A stretch of DNA of 64,000 nt, taken from NCBI GenBank assembly GCA_015075405.1, contig JABTUK010000003.1:434001-498000 (forward strand), written 5' to 3'. Below the pieces are notes generated by a model that saw only the letters and a list, made by a program, of their open reading frames with translations, had not been told where the DNA came from and did not search any database. Shown here one piece after another: positions 42,533 to 51,815 of this stretch. Position numbers and translations under genes: made by a program. Every line of letters starts with the position of its first letter. Positions within the stretch are counted from its first letter, which is position 1. Origin of the DNA: Anaerolineales bacterium. Its GTDB lineage: Bacteria; Chloroflexota; Anaerolineae; 4572-78; J111.

Positions 42533-42616
42533 ATGTTGCAAAGTTGCAGAGTCGCAGGGTAACAAGGTAACTAGGGATGTATTACCCTGTCTACTGTCTA
42601 CCGTCTACCGTCTACT
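42533..42616. repeat. Fold-back and heptamer array before the MCP gene
   Basis: GCAGAGTCGCAGGGTAACAAGG answered by ATTACCCTG, followed by four heptamers TGTCTAC/CGTCTAC. Ends 10 nt before the MCP RBS (TAGGAGA). Confidence 0.8.
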
Positions 42617-42637
42617 ACTTTCATAGGAGAAACTCTC

Positions 42638-44551
42638 ATGAAACTCAACATCCGCAACAAACTGATTGGCGGCTTTCTGCTTGTCGTCGCTATCATGGCC
42701 GGCTTGGGCGCTTTTGCTCTGAACCAATTGAGCCAAGTTAATGAGCATGTGCAGCTCATTGGGGAGAACCTCTTACCCAGTATCAAAATTATTGGTGACA
42801 TCGAAGCGGAAGTGATCCATTACCGGCGGCGACAGCTCCGCCACACTATCTCAACATCCCCCGAAGAGATGAAAGCCATTGAAGCTGAATTGACCGAGCG
42901 GGTGGCCAAAATAGACAGCCTGCTCCAGGAATATAGACCATTCCTCCTTTGGGATGAGGACCGCGCCTTCTTCGAGGCGGTTCAATCGGGTTGGCAAACC
43001 TATCTTACCCAGACCCAATCCTTTAATAAACTTAGTTACGCCCAAGATAAGAAAGCGGCTATTGCCGTCCTCATCGGCGAGCCAGAAGAACAGCTTGAAT
43101 CTCTCTATACCACGCTGGATCGGTGGATAAAATTCAACCAAGATATCGCCGATCAAGAGGTGAAAGAGACCGGGACCAGGTATGATACCTCTCGGCAGTT
43201 GATTATCAGTATTCTTATCGGCGCGGTAGTGGTTGCCGCCAGCCTGGGCTTCTTCCTGGCCCGCTCGCTGGCCAATGCTGCCAGGCAGATGGTCTATGCG
43301 GCTGAACAGATTGCCCAAACCGACCTGGCCGGTCTGGCCGCCACCACTGCGGCCATCGCCAACGGCGATTTGAGTCGATCTATTGCCATCCAGACCCAGC
43401 CCCTCACCTACCATTCGAGTGATGAGATGGGCGATTTGGCCCGCGCTTTCAACGAGATGATCGCCCGCTTGCATGATACAGGGGCCGCCCTGAGCCACGT
43501 GATGGGCGATCTTAGCCAACAGGTCATGTTTGAACTGCAGGCCAAAGAGCACCTGGAAAAAAGTGTTAGCAACTATCTGACCTTCATCGAGCGGGTGGCC
43601 GCCGGTGACTTGACCGCCCGCCTCGCCCTCAACGGCCACGGGGCCGACGATACGCTGACCATGCTGGGGCATAACCTCAACAATATGGTCGAGCGACTGG
43701 GCGAAATGACCAGCCAAATCCGTCAGGCGACCCTCAATATCACCTCGGCTGCCGCCGAAATTCTGGCTGCGACCACCCAACAGGCTTCCGGCGCGAATGA
43801 GCAATCCGCTGCCATCTCCCAAACTTCGACCACGATTGACGAGGTCAAAACCATCGTCGAACAGGCTTTCACTAAAGCCCGGGCTGTGGCCGAACAAGCC
43901 CAGCGCACCCGCGACATCTCCATGTCCGGGCAGCGGGCCGTAGCCGACACTGTCGAGAGTATGAGCCAGATCAAAGAGAAAGTTGAAGGCATTGCCGAAA
44001 ACATCCTCGCTCTGAGCGAGCAAACCCAACAAATCGGCGAAATCATCGCCACTGTCAACGACATCGCCGCTCAAAGCAACCTGCTGGCCCTCAACGCCTC
44101 CGTCGAGGCGGCCCGAGCCGGTGAACATGGCAAGGGTTTTGCGGTGGTCGCCGTCGAAGTTCGCAACCTGGCCGAGCAGTCCAAACAGGCCACGGCTCAG
44201 ATCAAGTCTATCCTCAACGAAATCCAGCGGGCGACCAATGCCGCGGTCATGGCTACAGAGGAAGGCGCCAAGGGCGTAGATGCCGGAGTGCAGCGCACCG
44301 GGCAGACCGGCGAGACCATCGAGCAGTTAGCTGCCAGCATTGCCGAGAGCGCCAGCGCCGCCCAGCAGATTGTAGCCAGCGCCCAGCAGCAGACCACCGG
44401 CATCGAGCAAATTGCTCTGGCTATGCAGAACATCAACCAGGCGACCATGCAGAACCTGGCTTCCACACGCCAGGCCGAGAAGAGCGCCCAGGACTTGTCG
44501 GCCCTGGCCCAGCAGATGGAGAGCCTGGTAACGCGATATAAGTTGAATTAG
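42638..44551 (+). CDS. Methyl-accepting chemotaxis protein (WspA-like)
   Basis: 637 aa. TM1 about 9-28 (IGGFLLVVAIMAGLGAFAL), four-helix-bundle sensor domain to ~185, TM2 about 190-210 (IISILIGAVVVAASLGFFLA), HAMP and a second HAMP-like stretch, then the cytoplasmic hairpin with tip NDIAAQSNLLALNASVEAAR. Very Gln/Ala-rich methylation helices. Membrane-bound receptor of the system; ligand unknown. The TAG stop is the first unit of an AATTAGAAATTAG repeat. Confidence 0.93.
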   Translation: MKLNIRNKLIGGFLLVVAIMAGLGAFALNQLSQVNEHVQLIGENLLPSIKIIGDIEAEVIHYRRRQLRHTISTSPEEMKAIEAELTERVAKIDSLLQEYRPFLLWDEDRAFFEAVQSGWQTYLTQTQSFNKLSYAQDKKAAIAVLIGEPEEQLESLYTTLDRWIKFNQDIADQEVKETGTRYDTSRQLIISILIGAVVVAASLGFFLARSLANAARQMVYAAEQIAQTDLAGLAATTAAIANGDLSRSIAIQTQPLTYHSSDEMGDLARAFNEMIARLHDTGAALSHVMGDLSQQVMFELQAKEHLEKSVSNYLTFIERVAAGDLTARLALNGHGADDTLTMLGHNLNNMVERLGEMTSQIRQATLNITSAAAEILAATTQQASGANEQSAAISQTSTTIDEVKTIVEQAFTKARAVAEQAQRTRDISMSGQRAVADTVESMSQIKEKVEGIAENILALSEQTQQIGEIIATVNDIAAQSNLLALNASVEAARAGEHGKGFAVVAVEVRNLAEQSKQATAQIKSILNEIQRATNAAVMATEEGAKGVDAGVQRTGQTGETIEQLAASIAESASAAQQIVASAQQQTTGIEQIALAMQNINQATMQNLASTRQAEKSAQDLSALAQQMESLVTRYKLN

Positions 44552-44632
44552 AAATTAGAAATAAGAAATTAGAATGGGATGTGTAGCGAGAAGTACATAA
44601 CCCATAAATCGTAAATCCAAAATCGTAAATCC
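44546..44632. repeat. Short tandem arrays (AATTAGAAAT and ATCGTAAATCCAAA units)
   Basis: AATTAGAAATTAGAAATAAG at the MCP stop, then AAATCGTAAATCCAAAATCG. The latter unit recurs at 52103-52170 and 62639-62682. Confidence 0.75.
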
Positions 44633-44646
44633 TCGCGGAGCACCTG

Positions 44647-47103
44647 ATGGGTTTAAGCGAACAAATCCGCCAACAACTGATCAACAGTTTTAAGGCCGAG
44701 CAGAGCGAACATGTTCAAAAAATCTCCCACGGTTTATTGGCCCTGGAGAAGAACCCTCCTGCTGAAGAACAACAACTCTGGCTCAAAGAAATTTTTCGCG
44801 AAGCGCATAGTTTGAAGGGGGCGGCTCGGGCGGTTGGCCTGACCCTCATCGAAAGCCTGGGGCACAGCCTGGAAGAGTTACTCTTGCAGGCCAAAGAGGG
44901 GCGGCGGTCCTTCTCGGCCGAGTTGTTTGATCTGCTCTACCAGGCGCTCGACGCGGTGGAAGTGATCATGGGCCGGGTTGAAGCGGGCGACTCCACCCCT
45001 CCGGCGAATGTCCTGACCTTGTTGGCGCGTTTGGAAGAGGCTGCCCGAGGCGGCGAGGAGGCGGGGACACGAGGAGACGAAGCTGCGAAGCAAGGCATGA
45101 GTGACAGTGAAGGTATGGATGAGATGGGAACAGAGAGGGATATACCCGACGAATTCTCCCCAGCCCCCCAGCCCCCCAGCCCCCCAGCCCCCATCGCTCC
45201 AATTCCTGCCAATGAAACGATTCGCGTCTCAGTCAATAAGCTGGATGCGCTGATGGATCAGTTCAGTGAGTTGGTGGGGGCCAAAATCCGGGCCGAGCAG
45301 CGCCTGGCCGAAGTGCGCCAGATGCAGACTTTTGCTGCCGATTGGTATAAAGAATGGACGGCTCTGCGCAGCCACTACAGCCGGCTGCTCCGCTATAACG
45401 ACCGCCGACCACCGACCCATTCGGCGCTCCCGGCGGTCGCAGGGCAGGCCGCTGACCGCCGGAATAGCCACAACCTTCTCGGACGACGAAACGGCGCTAC
45501 AGACCTTCTGCGCGCGGCCGACCACCAACGGACAATAGACAACGACTTATGGACCAAGGATATAAGCGCCTTGCTTGACTTTGCTCAAAAGAACCAGGAA
45601 CAGTTGCGGACCTTTAACCTCCAGGCCAACGCTATGTATCGCCAGTTGGCTAATGATACCTTGCGTTTATCCTTGATTATTGACGAATTGCAGGAAGAGA
45701 TCAAACGGGTGCGCATGCTGCCCCTGGCTACCATTACGGCCACCTTTGGCCGCATGGTGCGCGACCTGGCCCGCGAACAAAACAAACAGATCAACCTGAC
45801 CATCAACGGGGGTGACACCGAACTGGACAAGCGCGTGCTGGAGCAGATCAAAGACCCCCTCATCCATTTGCTGCGCAACGCCGTAGACCATGGCCTGGAA
45901 ACCTCGGCCCAACGCCAGCAAGCCGGCAAATCCGCGGAAGGCCAGATTACGCTGACGGCCAGCCAACAGGGCAACAACATAGTCATCAGCATCCGTGATG
46001 ACGGCGATGGCCTGGATATTCCGGCTATTCGCCTGGCGGCTGTCCGCAAAGGTTTGTTAAGCAAGGCTGAGGCCGATAAATTGAGCGAGGCCGAAGTCGC
46101 CAATCTCATTTTCAACTCCGGCCTGTCTACCAGCAAAATTATTACCGACATCTCTGGGCGGGGTGTTGGCCTGGATGTGGTTCGCCAGAATGTTGAAGCC
46201 TTACACGGTACCTTAGAGGTCGGCTTTACGCCGGGTCAAGGCACTACCTTTATCATGACCCTGCCCTTGACCCTGGCCAGTTCGCGGGGGTTGCTTGTTC
46301 GGGCGGGTGAGCAAACTTTTGCCCTGCCTTTAACCACGGTCGAGCGCATGCTGCATGTTGAACGCAGCGCTGTAGCCAGGGTGGAGGGCAAAGAAGCCAT
46401 TACGTATCAGGGCAAGCCGGTTGCTCTGGCCTGGTTAGAAGATTTGTTGGAACTACCGCCTGGAACCAGAGAGGCTGACCCCTTGACCGTCGTCATCATT
46501 GCCGTAGCCGAGAAGCGTCTGGGGCTGGTGGTAGATAGCCTGGCTGGGGAACAAGAAATTGTGATGAAGGGCCTGGGTAAACAATTAACCAAGGTGGGCG
46601 GCTTGGCCGGGGCCACTGTTCTTGGCTCTGGGCAGGTTATCTTGGTGCTGCACGCCGCCGACCTGGTGAAACTGGCCGGACGGACGGCTTCCCGTACTCC
46701 GGTTCTAACCAAGACCAAGCCGGCTGAAACCAGCCAACATAAAACCATCCTGGTTGTAGATGATTCCATCACCACCCGCACGCTGGAAAAGAATATTTTG
46801 GAGGCAGCCGGTTATCAAGTCAAGCTGGCTACCGACGGCGAGGAAGCCCTGGCGGCGCTGGTCAGCGATGGCCTACCTCATCTGATCGTGTCCGACGTCA
46901 ATATGCCTCGCCTGGATGGCTTTGCCCTGGCCAGCCGGGTCAAGCAGGACAAGCGTTATGCCAATATTCCGGTGATACTGGTCACTTCGCTTGACTCGCC
47001 GGCGGATAAGGCGCGGGGGATTGAAGTGGGAGCCGATGCTTACATCGTCAAGAGCAGATTTGACCAGGGTAATCTACTGGAAACGGTCGAACAACTTATT
47101 TAA
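44647..47103 (+). CDS. cheA: CheA-REC hybrid kinase (WspE-like)
   Basis: 818 aa. HPt with phospho-His in FREAHSLKGAARAVGL (about residue 48), low-complexity linker, dimerisation/HATPase: HLLRNAVDHGLE, IRDDGDGLDI, GRGVGLDVVRQNVE; CheW-like domain (~545-670); C-terminal REC (ILVVDDSITTRTLEKNILE, LIVSDVNMPRLDG, AYIVKSRF). No P2 domain. A stretch at about 45400-45482 encodes NDRRPPTHSALPAVAGQAAD and is repeat-like GC-rich sequence in the dimerisation hairpin; a second low-complexity part is at 45040-45210. Phosphorylates its own receiver, CheB and probably the stand-alone receiver downstream. Confidence 0.92.
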   Translation: MGLSEQIRQQLINSFKAEQSEHVQKISHGLLALEKNPPAEEQQLWLKEIFREAHSLKGAARAVGLTLIESLGHSLEELLLQAKEGRRSFSAELFDLLYQALDAVEVIMGRVEAGDSTPPANVLTLLARLEEAARGGEEAGTRGDEAAKQGMSDSEGMDEMGTERDIPDEFSPAPQPPSPPAPIAPIPANETIRVSVNKLDALMDQFSELVGAKIRAEQRLAEVRQMQTFAADWYKEWTALRSHYSRLLRYNDRRPPTHSALPAVAGQAADRRNSHNLLGRRNGATDLLRAADHQRTIDNDLWTKDISALLDFAQKNQEQLRTFNLQANAMYRQLANDTLRLSLIIDELQEEIKRVRMLPLATITATFGRMVRDLAREQNKQINLTINGGDTELDKRVLEQIKDPLIHLLRNAVDHGLETSAQRQQAGKSAEGQITLTASQQGNNIVISIRDDGDGLDIPAIRLAAVRKGLLSKAEADKLSEAEVANLIFNSGLSTSKIITDISGRGVGLDVVRQNVEALHGTLEVGFTPGQGTTFIMTLPLTLASSRGLLVRAGEQTFALPLTTVERMLHVERSAVARVEGKEAITYQGKPVALAWLEDLLELPPGTREADPLTVVIIAVAEKRLGLVVDSLAGEQEIVMKGLGKQLTKVGGLAGATVLGSGQVILVLHAADLVKLAGRTASRTPVLTKTKPAETSQHKTILVVDDSITTRTLEKNILEAAGYQVKLATDGEEALAALVSDGLPHLIVSDVNMPRLDGFALASRVKQDKRYANIPVILVTSLDSPADKARGIEVGADAYIVKSRFDQGNLLETVEQLI
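45400..45482. repeat. In-frame GC-rich repeat inside cheA
   Basis: CGACCGCCGACCACCGACCC and later GGCGGTCGCAGGG, GCTGACCGCCGG. The GACCGCC unit recurs at 63455-63480 in the GT39 gene. Adds ~27 residues to a helical hairpin. Confidence 0.65.
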
Positions 47104-47165
47104 AAGATGAGGGATGAGGGATGAAAAAGAAAAAAGTTTCATCCTTCCGCCTTCATCCCTCAGCC
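47104..47165. repeat. Heptamer fold-back array (GATGAGG unit)
   Basis: GATGAGGGATGAGGGATGAA then TTCATCCTTCCGCCTTCATC. Related to GGATGAA arrays in the GT39 genes. Confidence 0.8.
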
Positions 47166-47185
47166 TTATAGAGTGAAAGGGTTTG

Positions 47186-48310
47186 ATGAACACCACCATA
47201 GCTCCCATCCGTGTGTTGATTGCCGAAGATTCGCTGGTAGCCCGCGAGTTGTTGGTGGCTATTCTACAAAGCGCACCCGGCTTACAGGTGGTTGGCACGG
47301 CGCGGGATGGGGCTGAAGCTGTCCGCCTGGCCCGGCGACTCAAGCCAGATGTTATCACGATGGACGTACACATGCCGGAATTGGATGGCTTTGCCGCCAC
47401 CCGTCAAATTATGGCCGAAATCCCCCGGCCCATTGTCATCATCAGCGCCAGCCTGAACAAGCATGAGCGTGACATGACTTTCTCCGCCTTAGAAGCAGGG
47501 GCGCTGTCGGTTCTGGAAAAACCGACAATGGACGACCCTCCAGAGGTGTATGAAGCCCTCATCAAGCAAGTCAAGTTGATGTCGGAAGTCAAGGTAGTGC
47601 GGCGCTGGAGCATCGAGGAGGCGAGGAGGCGAGGAGGCGAAGCGGAGCAGGGGGACGTGAAGAACCAATCTTCCAATCTTCTAACCGGGTTGAGGCGAAA
47701 TGGACAGGCCAAAATTCAACTGGTGGCAATTGCTTCTTCAACAGGGGGGCCAGGGGTGCTGGCTAAAATTTTGAGTGAACTACCGGCTGACTTCCCTGCG
47801 CCGATTCTGATCGTCCAGCATATCACTCCTGGCTTTGGCGCGGGCCTGGCCAATTGGCTTAACAAACAAACAGCCCTGGAAGTGCGCCTGGCTCGGCACA
47901 CCGATGAGCCACAGGCCGGGCAAGTTCTGATCGCCCCGGATAATTATCATATGCAGATCAACCACCTGGGGCTAATTGCGCTGAGCCAAACGCCTGTTGA
48001 ATACGGCCTGCGCCCCTCAGCTAACGTGTTGTTTCAATCAGTGGCCCGAGTTTATGGCTCGACAGCCCTGGGTATTATTCTGACTGGCATGGGCAGTGAT
48101 GGCGCGGAAGGGCTATCCGCTATGCGAGCTACAGGGGCGGCCACCATTGCTCAAGATAAAGATAGTTGCGTGGTCTTTGGCATGCCGGCTGTGGCTATTG
48201 ATTTGGGCGCAGCCGAGCAGATTTTACCGGCTGATAAGATTGCAGCGGCCATGCTCGCGTTGGTTCAAATGAGGAACAATGACAGTGTTGTCAAAACAAG
48301 CCAGATATAG
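47186..48310 (+). CDS. cheB: CheB protein-glutamate methylesterase
   Basis: 374 aa. REC (RVLIAEDSLVARELL, VITMDVHMPELDG, SVLEKP) then methylesterase with Ser in AIASSTGGPGVL, His in VQHITPGFGAGLA and Asp in GMGSDGAEG. The interdomain linker is repeat-derived: GAGGCGAG octamers (47618-47645) give EARRRGGEAE. After the TAG stop the same frame stays open for another 25 codons (to 48388), a possible remnant. Removes methyl groups from the MCP. ATG at 47186 (TTG 47183 possible), GAAAGG lead. Confidence 0.92.
   Translation: MNTTIAPIRVLIAEDSLVARELLVAILQSAPGLQVVGTARDGAEAVRLARRLKPDVITMDVHMPELDGFAATRQIMAEIPRPIVIISASLNKHERDMTFSALEAGALSVLEKPTMDDPPEVYEALIKQVKLMSEVKVVRRWSIEEARRRGGEAEQGDVKNQSSNLLTGLRRNGQAKIQLVAIASSTGGPGVLAKILSELPADFPAPILIVQHITPGFGAGLANWLNKQTALEVRLARHTDEPQAGQVLIAPDNYHMQINHLGLIALSQTPVEYGLRPSANVLFQSVARVYGSTALGIILTGMGSDGAEGLSAMRATGAATIAQDKDSCVVFGMPAVAIDLGAAEQILPADKIAAAMLALVQMRNNDSVVKTSQI
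47618..47645. repeat. In-frame GAGGCGAG octamer array in cheB linker
   Basis: Three to four GAGGCGAG/GAGGCGAA units in tandem; same unit as the intergenic arrays at 4609, 21793 and 24238. Confidence 0.85.
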
Positions 48311-48422
48311 GTCAGTCTGGCGACGCTTAAAAGAGTTTTGACCACCATCACCGAAAAAGAGGATTACCACCTGGCCCGCTCGGCCTGAGCACTCTACCCT
48401 CTATCACTTGAAGGAGCAATTA

Positions 48423-48812
48423 ATGAGCACCGAACGAAAAATCTATGTTAACAATGATCTGGATATTGTGACGGCTCGTTTGCAAGCACGGGAGATGGCC
48501 AGGGAAATGGGCTTTGGCACCGCCGACCAGGCCCGCATCTCCCTGGCCACCTCCGAACTGGCCCGTGTTCTTTCCTGGAACACGGATCGTTGTAGTGAAA
48601 TAGTCATCACCAATGCCCGGAAAAATGGCTATCATGGGGTGCAGGTGGCTTGTATTATTGACCTGGAACATATCGAGCCGCCTCAACGAAGCCAGGATGT
48701 CTCTATACCCTGTCGCAGCCTGAGCGGCGCCCGCCAACTGGTTGACGAGAGCATCGTCGAGGCTCTGGACGATAAGCTGGCCCGCGTGACCTTATGCCAA
48801 TGGTTCAAATGA
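48423..48812 (+). CDS. Degenerate RsbT-like protein (GHKL fold without ATP motifs)
   Basis: 129 aa. Residues 10-60 follow RsbT closely: NDLDIVTARLQAREMAREMG, FGTADQARISLATSELAR. In true RsbT/RsbW the next helix carries Asn (ELARN), then DxGPGI and a Gly-rich lid; here these are replaced by ELARVLSWN, IIDLEHIEPP and RSLSGARQLVDE, so ATP binding seems lost. The C-terminal VTLCQWF resembles the TIVKWL end. AAGGAG before ATG 48423. May act as an adaptor or partner-switch decoy within the chemosensory operon (inference). Confidence 0.75.
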   Translation: MSTERKIYVNNDLDIVTARLQAREMAREMGFGTADQARISLATSELARVLSWNTDRCSEIVITNARKNGYHGVQVACIIDLEHIEPPQRSQDVSIPCRSLSGARQLVDESIVEALDDKLARVTLCQWFK

Positions 48813-48824
48813 AAGGATCCTCTC

Positions 48825-49229
48825 ATGACACCGACGAATAATGGTAAAGATATAGCCTCATTCTTCTCCGTCTTGCTCGTTGAAGATAGCCCGCCCCAGG
48901 CGCTCAAGCTCAAAGTAGGCTTGGAGCATCAGGGTTATCAGGTAGATTGGGCCAATACCGGCCTGGGCGGACTGAGCCTGGCCCAACAAAAATATTTCGA
49001 TTTAATTGTGCTTGATATTGAATTGCCCGACACCGACGGCTTTCAAGTCTGTCGCCGCCTCAAAGCTGACCCTGAACTGGCCGACATCCCGGTGATTATG
49101 ATGACTACCCGCGATTACGCCGAGGATGTCTTCAATGGCTTAGAAGTGGGAGCAGTAGATTATATCCCCAAAGATGCTTTTGCCGAGGCCGTTTTGTTGG
49201 AAACAATTCGACAAATGAAACAAATGTAA
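48825..49229 (+). CDS. Stand-alone receiver (CheY/PleD-type REC)
   Basis: 134 aa, single REC: VLLVEDSPPQALKLKVGLEH, phospho-Asp in LIVLDIELPDTDGF, Thr in VIMMTTRDY, Lys in VDYIPKDAF. Spaced 12 nt from the RsbT-like gene with RBS AAAGGA. Probable phosphoryl acceptor of CheA; it replaces the WspR (REC-GGDEF) position but has no output domain. Confidence 0.92.
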   Translation: MTPTNNGKDIASFFSVLLVEDSPPQALKLKVGLEHQGYQVDWANTGLGGLSLAQQKYFDLIVLDIELPDTDGFQVCRRLKADPELADIPVIMMTTRDYAEDVFNGLEVGAVDYIPKDAFAEAVLLETIRQMKQM

Positions 49230-49314
49230 TAATTGTGAATAGTGAATTGTCAATTGTAAATGGTTAACGGAGTAAAATACATCCATTTCATTCACCATTC
49301 ACAAATTCTTTCCT

Positions 49315-50961
49315 ATGGATACCTTCTCCTCTCCTCTCGATAATTTGCTGGTAGCCGACAATTGGCCTATGAGCCTGGAAGCCACTCGTAACCAGTTGCG
49401 CCAGGCTCAAATTCGGCTGGAACGGTATCGAGCCGCTTTGCGCCTGGCTGGCGTTGAGATTGAGCGACGCAATCGCAGTGTCATTGACCTGACCGCTTTT
49501 GCTTATCAGGCCAATCGCGCCGCTAATTCTATTACACTGCTCAAACTGGCCCTGGTACAGGCTCTAAAAACAACCGGCGCCGCAGTGGGAGCTGTGGTTC
49601 TGATTGACCCGGAAACTAAAGAATTAATGCTGAACGTCCACAAAGGGCTTACCTCCCCGTTAATGCAGATTCTAACCGGGCAGCAATTAAACTACGGGGC
49701 TACGGCCCTGATGCCTCACCTGGTGGCCGGTAACGGCGCTTTACTGGAATATAAAACAAGCGGGGATGACGAGGAACGGTTGTTACTCATGGCAAGCTGT
49801 TTGACCAGCCTGGTGAGTTTGCCTTTGCAGCTTGGCGCCCATCTGCTGGGCGCTCTGTTGGTGGGCCTCCAGGAGGAGCGAAGTTTTACCTCCTCTGAAC
49901 TCTGTTTCCTCATGGCCCTGAGCCAGGAAACAACCGTAGCTCTGGAAAATTTGCGTCTGCGCGAGGGCCTCTGGCACACCGCTGAAACCTTACTGGTGGG
50001 TGAGGCCACCGTTATTGAGTTGCAACAAGAAACCGGCCTGGAACTCAATACAGAGGTTTCCGTTCCTTTTGACTTGCCGGCCCCACCCGCCCCCCCTCTG
50101 CCTCAACCAGCCGCAAATGACCTGGAACAACTGTTGGCCGCGATGATGGAAGCTGAAGACGAGGTGCAGCAGCAAAACACCGACCTCCAGACCCTCAACA
50201 CGATTGCCGAAATGATGAACCGCACCCTCAATTTGCCAGAAATTTTACAATGCGCGGTTGAACAAACCCAGGCCATCCTGCAAACGGATGCAGCCTGGCT
50301 CTATCTGGTGGACGAAGACCAGCAGTTAAATCTGCGCACCCATACCGGCCTCTCTACGGTTTACGTGCGGGGAATGCAGCGCCTGAAGTGGGCGGATGGG
50401 CTAGAGGGTCGCGCTGCCGCCGATAATAGGGCCTATTTTATTGATTCCATTGCCCAGGAGACTCATGCCTACAAAATTTGGGTAGATAAAGAAGGTTTAC
50501 AGAGTATGGCCGCTGTGCCTTTAATCCGACCCAGCCCTGAGGATCAGTCGGGGCCAGGGCATGCCCGTGTGATTGGCGTCCTGGCTACCGGCCGGCGAAT
50601 GGGACAGGTTCGCCCCTGGAGCCCCCGTGAAATCCGCCTGTTGACCTCTATTGCCCATCAAGTTGCTCTGGTCATTGACAACGCCAAGCTGTATGCCCGG
50701 CTTCAGGAAGAAGAAATATGTCTGCGGCACAGCAATCAGGTCTTGATTGAGCTGAATGATATGCTGCTGAAAAAAAACGCCGCCCTGGACAGCTTTATCC
50801 AGGACGACCTACTCTCGGCCCTGACAACGGCCAGCCTGGCCTTGAATCGTCTCAGTGCTAAAGGGGCTGCCGGGCTAACCGAAAGCCAACACCACGAGGT
50901 CATCACCTTGCGGAAAATTGTTCACCGCGTGGCTGAGATGGCCCAAAAATGCGCGTCCTAG
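49315..50961 (+). CDS. Double-GAF protein, unknown output
   Basis: 548 aa. Coiled-coil start (RNQLRQAQIRLERYRAALRL), GAF1 (about 75-220), acidic and Pro-rich linker, GAF2 (about 295-455; LNTIAEMMNRTLNLPEILQC ... RLLTSIAHQVALVIDNAKLY), C-terminal coiled coil (IELNDMLLKKNAALDSFIQDD). The end resembles the dimerisation part of a kinase or partner (KNAALDSFI...LLSAL), but no HATPase follows. Soluble. Likely the last gene of the chemosensory operon; could be a sensor or scaffold for the receiver. Confidence 0.8.
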   Translation: MDTFSSPLDNLLVADNWPMSLEATRNQLRQAQIRLERYRAALRLAGVEIERRNRSVIDLTAFAYQANRAANSITLLKLALVQALKTTGAAVGAVVLIDPETKELMLNVHKGLTSPLMQILTGQQLNYGATALMPHLVAGNGALLEYKTSGDDEERLLLMASCLTSLVSLPLQLGAHLLGALLVGLQEERSFTSSELCFLMALSQETTVALENLRLREGLWHTAETLLVGEATVIELQQETGLELNTEVSVPFDLPAPPAPPLPQPAANDLEQLLAAMMEAEDEVQQQNTDLQTLNTIAEMMNRTLNLPEILQCAVEQTQAILQTDAAWLYLVDEDQQLNLRTHTGLSTVYVRGMQRLKWADGLEGRAAADNRAYFIDSIAQETHAYKIWVDKEGLQSMAAVPLIRPSPEDQSGPGHARVIGVLATGRRMGQVRPWSPREIRLLTSIAHQVALVIDNAKLYARLQEEEICLRHSNQVLIELNDMLLKKNAALDSFIQDDLLSALTTASLALNRLSAKGAAGLTESQHHEVITLRKIVHRVAEMAQKCAS

Positions 50962-50966
50962 CTGCT

Positions 50967-51683
50967 TCATTCCCCCGCTCTTTTGTCCTCGCGCAGCACT
51001 CGATCCCCCCGCAATTCTTCTATCCCATACGATGGCCCATGCCCCGGATACAGCCTTCGCGCCGAGCTATCGAGCAGTCGCATCCAACTCTGATAAACCC
51101 CTGCTATATCATCCGCGTAGGGGGGAAAGTGGGAGTGGAGCAAGCGGCGGTTGTACCAGGTGTTGGGGCACAGGTCGCCCACAAAGGCATCGCCGTTGTC
51201 CAGGATGATGCTGGTCGAGCCGGGGCTGTGGCCGGGGGTATGCAAAATCTGCCCATTTAAGCCAAAATCAGCCAAAGATTGTGCCTCACCGCTGACGATA
51301 TATTCGGCTTGGTAGCCGGGGAAACGGCAGAATTGGGCGATCCATTGGCCGGCGCGAGACAGCCTTTTGGTGATGGGATAGGTTCCCGCCGGAATGACTA
51401 CCCGTCCGGCGGCCAAATCCGCCGCCTCGATCTCGTGAACCATCACCGGCGCGCCGGATGCAGCCTGGACTTGCCACAAGCCGCCGATGTGGTCGTAATG
51501 AATGTGGGTCAGAATAATCAGCCTGATCTCACGGGGGGAAATCTGATGCCGTTGCAGCGCCCGAAAGAGCAGGAAGGTCAGGCCGGGGTCGCCGGTATCA
51601 ATCAGGACATAGTCGGTTTGGGCCGGAACCAGATAGGCATTGGCGGAGCCGAGGCGGAGGCGGAGTGGTGAATAAATCGGCAT
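50967..51683 (-). CDS. MBL-fold metallo-hydrolase
   Basis: 238 aa. H-x-H-x-D-H motif in ILTHIHYDHIGG, further ligands in HTPGHSPGST and FVGDLCPN, and a C-terminal LYPGHGP His. Glyoxalase-II-like or lactonase-like hydrolase. It converges on the GAF gene with 5 nt between stops. Confidence 0.88.
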   Translation of the reverse strand: MPIYSPLRLRLGSANAYLVPAQTDYVLIDTGDPGLTFLLFRALQRHQISPREIRLIILTHIHYDHIGGLWQVQAASGAPVMVHEIEAADLAAGRVVIPAGTYPITKRLSRAGQWIAQFCRFPGYQAEYIVSGEAQSLADFGLNGQILHTPGHSPGSTSIILDNGDAFVGDLCPNTWYNRRLLHSHFPPYADDIAGVYQSWMRLLDSSARRLYPGHGPSYGIEELRGDRVLREDKRAGE

Positions 51684-51707
51684 TGGCTAGCCTATGGCTT
51701 GCTTAAG

Positions 51708-51774
51708 CTCACGCAAAGACGCCAAGAACGCCAAACAAACAATAAAATCTTGGCGACTTTGCGGCTTTGCGTGA
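51708..51774. repeat. Octamer fold-back array (GCAAAGACGCCAAG unit)
   Basis: CTCACGCAAAGACGCCAAG and CTTGGCGACTTTGCGGCTTT, ends CGTGAG. Upstream of the MBL gene. Confidence 0.8.
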
Positions 51775-51815
51775 GGTATTTGAGTCTACTATGTTGTTGA
51801 CTACTATACTTTTTA

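Noticed and set aside
48311..48388. In-frame continuation of cheB beyond its TAG stop
   Set aside because: 25 codons are too short to judge; the methylesterase domain is already complete, so I do not propose read-through.
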